DNA of 64,000 nt from Pseudomonadota bacterium (GTDB taxonomy: Bacteria > Pseudomonadota > Alphaproteobacteria > Sphingomonadales > Sphingomonadaceae), in the NCBI GenBank assembly GCA_023389105.1, contig JAEWEY010000010.1:186001-250000 (forward strand), in the 5' to 3' direction. The notes beneath the pieces were generated by a model that worked only from the letters and a program-made list of their open reading frames with translations, had not been told where the DNA came from and made no database searches. Position 1 is the stretch's first letter; each line of letters begins with the position of its first letter. Below, piece by piece: positions 58,696 through 64,000 of this stretch. The position numbers and the translations under genes are program-made.

Positions 58696-59673
58696 TTGCG
58701 CGAGCGCGAGGTCATCGAACGGCTGCGCCGGATCGCGACGGCGCCGGAAGCACGTGGACTGCGCGACGACGTGGCGGTGCTCGATGGACTGGTGATCACC
58801 CACGACAGCATTGCCGAGGGCGTGCACTTCCTGCCGCACGATCCCCCTGCCAGCGTCGGCTGGAAGCTGGTTGCGGTGAACCTCTCCGATCTCGCGGGCA
58901 AAGGCGCGACGCCGGCCGGCGCGCTCCTCTCGCTAACGATCAGCGGAAGCGGCGAATGGGAGCAGGCCCTGCTCGGGGGCATCGAGGCAGCCTGCGAGAG
59001 CTACGACCTGCCACTGCTCGGCGGCGATACGATCGCGTTGCCGCCGGGTGCTCCACGCGTGCTTGGCCTGACGGTATTCGGTCGCGCCGGCGAACGCGTG
59101 CCACAACGGTCGGGGGGTCAACCGGGCGATGCGGTCTGGCTCGTCGGCACGGTTGGCGATGCTGCAGTCGGCCTGGAATTGCTGCAGGCCGATCGCAACG
59201 CAGACGGCCCGCTCGTCGACATTTTCCGCAGGCCGATCCCGCAGCTTGAAGCTGGTCGGGCGCTCGCGCCATTCGCAAGCGCGATGATGGACGTGTCTGA
59301 TGGTCTGCTGATCGACGCGCAGCGGATGGCAGAGGCCAGCGGCTCTGAAATCGCCATCGAACTAGACCGCCTCCCGCTCTCCAGCGCCTTCGTCGCCGAG
59401 CGTGGCCAGGACCTCAAAGCTCGGCTTTTCGCAGCAACTGGCGGAGACGATTACACGCTCCTCGCAGCCCTTCCCGCGGCCGTGGACCCGGTAACCCTTC
59501 CTTTACCAAACCGGACCAGAATCGAACGCATCGGCTCGCTGGTTGCAGGCAAGGCATCCCTTTCCCTCACCTACGCCGGCGAGCCTGTCGAACTGCCGGA
59601 AAGGCTGGGTTTTGAGCACCAGGGCACAGACGATCGCGGGCTTCCCGCTCCGCCAATGGCTGATCGGCCTTAG
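58696..59673 (+). CDS. thiL: Thiamine-monophosphate kinase, 325 aa
   Basis: Phosphorylates thiamine monophosphate to the active cofactor. The TTG at 58696 is used because it lies right after nusB and gives the family N-terminus (REVIERLRRIATAPEARGLRDDVAVL). ThiL/PurM-type motifs: VITHDSIAEGVHF, AVNLSDLAGKGATPAGALLSL (metal sites), LPLLGGDTIALP, DVSDGLLIDAQRM and AATGGDDYTLLAAL. Length is typical. Confidence 0.95.
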   Translation: MREREVIERLRRIATAPEARGLRDDVAVLDGLVITHDSIAEGVHFLPHDPPASVGWKLVAVNLSDLAGKGATPAGALLSLTISGSGEWEQALLGGIEAACESYDLPLLGGDTIALPPGAPRVLGLTVFGRAGERVPQRSGGQPGDAVWLVGTVGDAAVGLELLQADRNADGPLVDIFRRPIPQLEAGRALAPFASAMMDVSDGLLIDAQRMAEASGSEIAIELDRLPLSSAFVAERGQDLKARLFAATGGDDYTLLAALPAAVDPVTLPLPNRTRIERIGSLVAGKASLSLTYAGEPVELPERLGFEHQGTDDRGLPAPPMADRP

Positions 59674-59716
59674 CGGCGTCGCGTCCGGCATGCTGGTCGC
59701 GCTCATCCTCCACTAA
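59612..59716 (+). CDS. Possible small membrane peptide, 34 aa
   Basis: From a TTG at 59612, inside the 3' end of thiL in another frame, the translation reads STRAQTIAGFPLRQWLIGL followed by SGVASGMLVALILH: a basic start and one hydrophobic helix. It ends 123 nt before hppA. The composition is not what a chance frame would give, but no ribosome site is clear. Confidence 0.3.
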   Translation: MSTRAQTIAGFPLRQWLIGLSGVASGMLVALILH

Positions 59717-59839
59717 GCGGCTCTCAGCGGCGCGGTTGCCAGCCGCGAAAACGCCTCTTACACCTTCCTCGCTTTTCGGCGGCGGCCGCCGGTCTTCGGG
59801 CCGCGTGGGATGTCGCCACAAACGGGGACATTACAACTC

Positions 59840-61966
59840 ATGAACCTGATCACCATCGCCCTAGTCTGCGGGCTGATTGCCGTGCTCTACGGCATCGTCA
59901 CCAGCCGCCAGGTGCTCGGCATGTCGGCCGGCAACCAGCGGATGATCGAAGTTTCGGCCGCGATCCAGGAAGGCGCTGCCGCCTACCTTCGTCGCCAGTA
60001 CACGACCATCGCCATCGTCGGCGTCGTCGTTGCCGTCGTCATCTTCTTCTTCCTCGGCGGCCTCAGCGCTGCCGCGTTCGTGATCGGTGCGGTCCTGTCG
60101 GGGGCGACGGGCTTCATCGGCATGAACATTTCTGTCCGCGCCAACGTCCGCACCGCGGAAGCCGCGCGGCAGAGCCTGCAGAGCGGCCTGACCACGGCGT
60201 TTCGCGCCGGTGCCATCACCGGCATGCTCGTCGCCGGCCTTGCGCTGCTCGCGATTGCTGGCCTTTTTTACTATCTGATCGGCCCCGGCGGCTACGCGCC
60301 GAACGACCGTCCGGTCGTCACCGCGCTGACCGCCCTCGCGCTCGGCGCTTCGCTCGTTTCCATCTTCGCGCGTCTCGGCGGCGGCATCTTCACCAAAGCT
60401 GCTGACGTCGGCGCCGACCTCGTCGGCAAGGTCGAGGCCGGCATTCCGGAAGACGATCCACGCAACCCGGCCGTGATCGCCGACAACGTCGGCGACAACG
60501 TCGGCGACTGCGCCGGCATGGCCGCCGACTTGTTTGAGACGTACGTCGTCACCGTCGGCATCACCATGGTGTCGGTCGCGCTGGCGCTCGGCGCCTCGCC
60601 GCTGCTGCTCCCGCTCATGAGCCTTCCGCTGCTGATTGGCGGCGTCTGCATCATCACCTCGATCGTCGGCACCTATATGGTCCGCCTCGGCGCCAAGGGC
60701 TCGATCATGGGCGCCCTGTACAAGGGCTTCTGGACCGCGACCCTGCTCGCCGTTCCGGCCATCTACGGCGCGGCCTACTATGCGCTCGGCGGCGATCTCA
60801 ATCAGTCGATCTCGACGACGGCGGGCACCAGCTTCGCCGCAATGAACCTCGTCTGGGCGAGCTTCATCGGCCTTGCCGTCACCGCACTCATCGTGTGGAT
60901 CACTGAGTATTACACCGGCACCAACTACCGCCCGGTGCAGTCGATCGCGCGCTCCAGCCAGACCGGTCACGGCACCAACATCATCCAGGGCCTGGCGATC
61001 AGCCTGGAATCGACCGCGCTGCCGACCATCGTCATCATCGCGGGCCTCGTTTCCAGCTATCAGCTGGCGGGTTTCCTCGGCGTCGCGTTTGCGGCCTCGG
61101 CGATGCTGGCGCTGGCTGGCATGGTCGTTGCGCTCGACGCCTACGGCCCAGTCACCGACAATGCCGGCGGCATCGCCGAAATGTCGGGCCTGGAAGAAGA
61201 AGTCCGGCACAAGACCGACGCCCTCGACGCGGTCGGCAACACGACCAAGGCCGTCACCAAGGGCTATGCCATCGGTTCGGCCGGTCTTGCCGCGCTGGTG
61301 CTGTTCGGCGCGTACACCGCCGACCTCAAGGAGTTCGGCGGCGACATCGGCGTGACGACCAACCTCGACACGCTCTTCAGCCTGTCGAACCCGTACGTCA
61401 TCGTCGGCCTGCTGCTCGGCGCGCTGCTGCCCTACCTGTTCGGCGCGATGGGCATGACCGCCGTCGGCCGGGCCGGCGGTGCGGTGGTCGAGGAAGTCCG
61501 CGGTCAGTTCCGTGACAATCCAGGAATTATGGATGGCACGTCGCGTCCCAACTATGCGCGCACGGTCGACCTGGTCACCAAGGCCGCGATCCGGGAGATG
61601 ATCCTTCCGTCACTGCTGCCGGTGCTGGCCCCGATCGTCGTCTACTTCGCCATCGGCGCGGTTGCCGGCAAGGAGAATGGCCTCGCCGCGGTCGGCGCGC
61701 TGCTCCTCGGCGTCATCGTCTCGGGTCTATTCGTCGCCATCTCGATGACGAGTGGCGGCGGTGCCTGGGACAACGCCAAGAAGTATATCGAAGACGGCAA
61801 TTACGGCGGCAAGGGCTCGGAAGCCCATAAGGCGGCCGTGACTGGCGACACGGTTGGTGATCCCTACAAGGATACCGCCGGCCCGGCCGTGAACCCGATG
61901 ATCAAGATCACCAACATCGTCGCGCTGCTCCTGCTCGCGGCGCTTGCGGCCCGCGCCGCCGGCTGA
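59840..61966 (+). CDS. hppA: K+-insensitive proton-pumping membrane pyrophosphatase, 708 aa
   Basis: Pumps protons using pyrophosphate hydrolysis; about 16 hydrophobic helices. Start set at ATG 59840 (MNLITIALVCGLIAVLYG), with GGGGAC upstream; an in-frame ATG at 59810 is less likely. Catalytic loops: KAADVGADLVGKVEAGIPEDDPRNPAVIADNVGDNVGDCAGMAADLFE, ITEYYTG, DAYGPVTDNAGGIAEM and SGGGAWDNAKKYIE with GDTVGDPYKDTAGPA. The Lys in GNTTKAVTKGYAIGSAGLA marks the potassium-independent class. Followed by a hairpin terminator. Confidence 0.97.
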   Translation: MNLITIALVCGLIAVLYGIVTSRQVLGMSAGNQRMIEVSAAIQEGAAAYLRRQYTTIAIVGVVVAVVIFFFLGGLSAAAFVIGAVLSGATGFIGMNISVRANVRTAEAARQSLQSGLTTAFRAGAITGMLVAGLALLAIAGLFYYLIGPGGYAPNDRPVVTALTALALGASLVSIFARLGGGIFTKAADVGADLVGKVEAGIPEDDPRNPAVIADNVGDNVGDCAGMAADLFETYVVTVGITMVSVALALGASPLLLPLMSLPLLIGGVCIITSIVGTYMVRLGAKGSIMGALYKGFWTATLLAVPAIYGAAYYALGGDLNQSISTTAGTSFAAMNLVWASFIGLAVTALIVWITEYYTGTNYRPVQSIARSSQTGHGTNIIQGLAISLESTALPTIVIIAGLVSSYQLAGFLGVAFAASAMLALAGMVVALDAYGPVTDNAGGIAEMSGLEEEVRHKTDALDAVGNTTKAVTKGYAIGSAGLAALVLFGAYTADLKEFGGDIGVTTNLDTLFSLSNPYVIVGLLLGALLPYLFGAMGMTAVGRAGGAVVEEVRGQFRDNPGIMDGTSRPNYARTVDLVTKAAIREMILPSLLPVLAPIVVYFAIGAVAGKENGLAAVGALLLGVIVSGLFVAISMTSGGGAWDNAKKYIEDGNYGGKGSEAHKAAVTGDTVGDPYKDTAGPAVNPMIKITNIVALLLLAALAARAAG

Positions 61967-61986
61967 TCTCGATCCAATCGAACGAT

Positions 61987-62024
61987 GAGCCCCGTCGCGG
62001 TCCGCCGCGGCGGGGCTTTTCTTT
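61987..62024 (+). terminator. Rho-independent terminator after hppA
   Basis: AGCCCCG ... CGGGGCT stem with an inner CGCGG/CCGCG pairing, then TTTTCTTT. Confidence 0.88.
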
Positions 62025-62051
62025 GCTATCGTCGGCACCCATCTATTGAAT

Positions 62052-63023
62052 ATGCCGCATGCGATCCGGGTTCATCAGACTGGCGGGCCAGAAGCCTTGG
62101 AATGGGAAGAGATTGAAGTCGGCGATCCCGGACCCTGCCAGATCCGACTCCGCCAGGAAGGTGCCGGGCTAAACTTCATCGACGTCTATCACCGCACCGG
62201 CCTGTATCCGCAGGCCATGCCCTTCACGCCCGGCGTTGAGGGCGCCGGTGTCGTCGAAGCGGTGGGTGACGAGGTCAGCAATGTCAGCGTTGGTGACCGC
62301 GTGGCCTACGGCGGCCCGATTGGCGGTTATGCGGAAGTGAGGCTGATCGACGCTGAGAAGGTCGTTCGCCTTCCCGACGCGATTTCGACTGAACAAGCTG
62401 CGGCGATGATGCTTCAGGGCATGACTGCGCAGATGCTGCTTCGCCAAGTCTACGCCGTGAAAACCGGCGACACGATCCTGATCCATGCGGCGGCTGGCGG
62501 CGTCGGCCTGATCGTCTGCCAATGGGCAAAGGCGCTCGGTGCCACGGTCATCGGCACGGTTGGCAGCGACGAGAAAGCCGCACTCGCCCACGCTCACGGC
62601 TGCGATCATCCGATCGTCTACACAAGGCAGGATTTCGTTGCCGAGGTCGACCGCATCACCGGCGGCGCGAAGCTGCCGGTCGTTTATGATTCCGTCGGCA
62701 AGGACACCTTCCTCAAGTCGCTCGACTGCCTGCGTCCGCGTGGCTTGATGGTCGGCTTCGGCAACGCCTCAGGTGCGCCTGACCCCATGTCGCCCAACGT
62801 GCTCTCGCAGAAGGGTTCGCTCTTCATGACGCGACCGACGCTCTACAATTACACATCGACCCGGGACGAGCTGGAGAAAACGGCGAACGACTTGTTCGAC
62901 GTCGTTGCCAGCGGCAAGGTCAAGATCGAGGTCAAGCAGCGCTTCGCCCTCCGTGATGCCGCCGAGGCGCACCGCGCGCTCGAAGCTCGGCAGACCAGCG
63001 GATCGACTGTCCTCACCGTCTGA
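62052..63023 (+). CDS. Quinone oxidoreductase (zeta-crystallin-like MDR), 323 aa
   Basis: NADPH-dependent one-electron quinone reductase type of the medium-chain dehydrogenase family, without the catalytic zinc. N-terminal part: GLNFIDVYHRTGLYP, PFTPGVEGAGVVEAVGDEV. NADPH-binding Rossmann fold: DTILIHAAAGGVGLIVCQWAKALGATVIGTVGSDEK. C-terminal end: AAEAHRALEARQTSGSTVL. Start ATG 62052; a TTG two codons earlier is possible. It stands between two promoters, after the hppA terminator. Confidence 0.92.
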   Translation: MPHAIRVHQTGGPEALEWEEIEVGDPGPCQIRLRQEGAGLNFIDVYHRTGLYPQAMPFTPGVEGAGVVEAVGDEVSNVSVGDRVAYGGPIGGYAEVRLIDAEKVVRLPDAISTEQAAAMMLQGMTAQMLLRQVYAVKTGDTILIHAAAGGVGLIVCQWAKALGATVIGTVGSDEKAALAHAHGCDHPIVYTRQDFVAEVDRITGGAKLPVVYDSVGKDTFLKSLDCLRPRGLMVGFGNASGAPDPMSPNVLSQKGSLFMTRPTLYNYTSTRDELEKTANDLFDVVASGKVKIEVKQRFALRDAAEAHRALEARQTSGSTVLTV

Positions 63024-63098
63024 CGACGCCCACCTTCACTTTTGGACAGCGCCCCTGTAAGGCGCTGCGACTTTTCACACCCATTGGAGACTGAACTT

Positions 63099-63350
63099 TT
63101 GGCCAAAGAAGAATTGCTCGAGATGCGCGGCCGCGTCGTGGAGCTTCTCCCGAATGCCATGTTCCGCGTCGAGCTCGAGAACGGCCATGAGGTTCTCGGT
63201 CACACGGCGGGGAAGATGCGCAAGAACCGCATCCGCGTACTCACCGGCGACGAAGTGCTCGTCGAGATGACGCCCTACGACCTGACGAAGGGGCGCATCA
63301 CCTACCGCTTCATGCCCGGCCGCGGAGGCCCGCCCGGCTATAACGGCTAG
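63099..63350 (+). CDS. infA: Translation initiation factor IF-1, 83 aa, with C-terminal extension
   Basis: S1/OB-fold factor binding the ribosomal A site during initiation. A TTG start with GGAGA about 10 nt upstream gives the correct N-terminus (MAKEELLEMRGRVVELLPNA). The body FRVELENGHEVLGHTAGKMRKNRIRVLTGDEVLVEMTPYDLTKGRITYRF is fully conserved. Where IF-1 normally ends (YRFK, 72 residues), this one continues with MPGRGGPPGYNG. First gene of the infA-maf-RNase E/G run. Confidence 0.96.
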   Translation: MAKEELLEMRGRVVELLPNAMFRVELENGHEVLGHTAGKMRKNRIRVLTGDEVLVEMTPYDLTKGRITYRFMPGRGGPPGYNG

Positions 63351-63359
63351 GCCAGCCCG

Positions 63360-63932
63360 ATGCGGCTGATCCTCGCCTCGGCGAGCCCGCGCCGCCTCGA
63401 TCTCCTGGCGCGGATCGGCGTCACGCCAAACGCTGTCGCGCCTGCCGACATTGATGAAAGCGTTCCGCGCGGTGAACTGCCGCGTCAGCACGCGCTTCGC
63501 CTGGCGCGGGAGAAGGCGGCACTCGTGGCGAAAGCTCACCCGGACGCTTTGGTCCTCGGAGCGGATACCGTCGTCGCAGTGGGCCGCCGAATCTTGCCGA
63601 AGGTCGAGGATGAAGCGACGCTGCGCGAGTGCATGAAGTTGCTGTCTGGCCGCCGCCACCGCGTGCTGACCGGGGTCGCATTGGCGGTTCCGGGCCACGG
63701 CACCCGCGAGCGACTTGTCGAAACGATGATCGCTATGAAGCGGCTGAGCGATGAGGAAATCGATTATTACACCAGCCACGGCGAATGGCGCGGCAAGGCC
63801 GGCGGCTATGCGCTGCAGGGCTATGGCGAAGTTTACGTTCGACACATTGCCGGCAGCTATTCCAACGTCGTCGGATTGCCGCTGGCCGAGACCCGCGTGC
63901 TGTTGAAATCGGCGGGATACGATCTTGCCTGA
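63360..63932 (+). CDS. maf: Maf-family nucleotide pyrophosphatase, 190 aa
   Basis: Hydrolyses non-canonical or modified nucleoside triphosphates. LILASASPRRLDLLARIGV at the start, PADIDESVPRGELP, VLGADTVVAVGRRIL (catalytic Asp) and GKAGGYALQGYGEVYV fit the family. Nine nt after infA. Its stop lies inside the start region of the next gene (8-nt overlap). Confidence 0.95.
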   Translation: MRLILASASPRRLDLLARIGVTPNAVAPADIDESVPRGELPRQHALRLAREKAALVAKAHPDALVLGADTVVAVGRRILPKVEDEATLRECMKLLSGRRHRVLTGVALAVPGHGTRERLVETMIAMKRLSDEEIDYYTSHGEWRGKAGGYALQGYGEVYVRHIAGSYSNVVGLPLAETRVLLKSAGYDLA

Positions 63933-64000
63933 ATGGGTAATCGAGCGCGGGATCGGCGAGATCCGCGCGGCGCTGATTGAGAACGGCGAGATCGTCGAAG
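63925..64000 (+). CDS. Ribonuclease E/G family protein (5' end only)
   Basis: From a TTG at 63925 the frame reads PEWVIERGIGEIRAALIENGEIVE up to the window edge. Position after infA-maf and the ERGIGExR pattern match the RNase G/E-like proteins found there in sphingomonads. Only 25 codons are visible, so the class (G or E) is undecided. Confidence 0.75.
   Translation, partial: MPEWVIERGIGEIRAALIENGEIVE

Noticed and set aside
59861..61210. 449-codon minus-strand open frame
   Set aside because: Antisense of hppA, Asp/Gly/Arg-rich, no recognisable motif.
1..64000. CRISPR array, riboswitch or prophage
   Set aside because: No regularly spaced repeats, no recognisable riboswitch core and no phage structural genes were seen on reading both strands.

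Overview
The window reads as a chromosomal segment of a high-GC alphaproteobacterium of the Sphingomonadales (Sphingomonas-like). The grounds are two very large TonB-dependent receptors with Pro/Ala-rich linkers, a cobS/cobT pair with a nearby BolA/J-domain block, an xseA-DUF2093 pair, an infA-maf-RNase E/G run, a K+-insensitive proton-pumping pyrophosphatase, and copies of the short palindromic repeat that gives spurious 'MSAFDPxRTL' peptides. No search could be run, so every family name is a judgement from visible motifs.

Layout. 1-2.9 kb (minus): a Csu-like chaperone-usher pilus cluster with two spore-coat-U pilins, a minimal pilin-like protein and the first half of the usher. 3-5.4 kb: small regulators (MarR-like, a lone PAS protein, PilZ). 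5.4-14.7 kb: a decayed accessory region. It holds an IS110 transposase cut by an in-frame TAG, a ribbon-helix-helix antitoxin cut by an in-frame TGA, a frameshifted secreted protein, a shortened tyrosine recombinase and five copies of a short palindromic repeat. It also holds an apparently intact MASE1-PAS-GGDEF protein and a Tat lipoprotein with an SMI1/KNR4-like look. 14.8-19.6 kb: a nitric-oxide defence module (qNOR norB, cupin, nnrS) divergent from an NnrR-like Crp/Fnr regulator, with one perfect TTGCG-N4-CGCAA operator between them. 20.6-26.2 kb: tRNA-Pro, ferredoxin-NADP reductase, a PHA-granule-type protein, an M15 peptidase, clpB and a small secreted protein.

26.3-35.4 kb: two inward-reading TonB receptor genes that enclose a divergent pair of 2-oxoglutarate/Fe(II) hydroxylases, one aspartyl/asparaginyl-hydroxylase-like with TPRs and one prolyl-4-hydroxylase-like. 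This is the most system-like unit here and could be a receptor-linked protein-hydroxylation locus. 35.6-44.2 kb is housekeeping: xseA, purD, CNNM/CorC transporter, OmpA lipoprotein, tRNA adenosine deaminase, rpmB and a YedK-type peptidase. 44.2-56.4 kb holds cobT, a serralysin protease, cobS, an HxlR regulator with a divergent eight-gene VOC/GST/DUF1428/reductase operon, then J-domain, hypothetical and bolA genes. It looks as if a conserved cob/J/bolA block was opened twice. 56.4-64 kb: pirin, alpha/beta hydrolase, nusB, thiL, hppA, quinone oxidoreductase, infA, maf and the first codons of an RNase E/G gene.

Recurring architecture: many gene pairs overlap by ATGA/GTGA, five convergent pairs overlap by exactly 4 nt at their stop codons, and the xseA and purD start codons overlap head to head. 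Several long antisense ORFs over high-GC genes were discarded.
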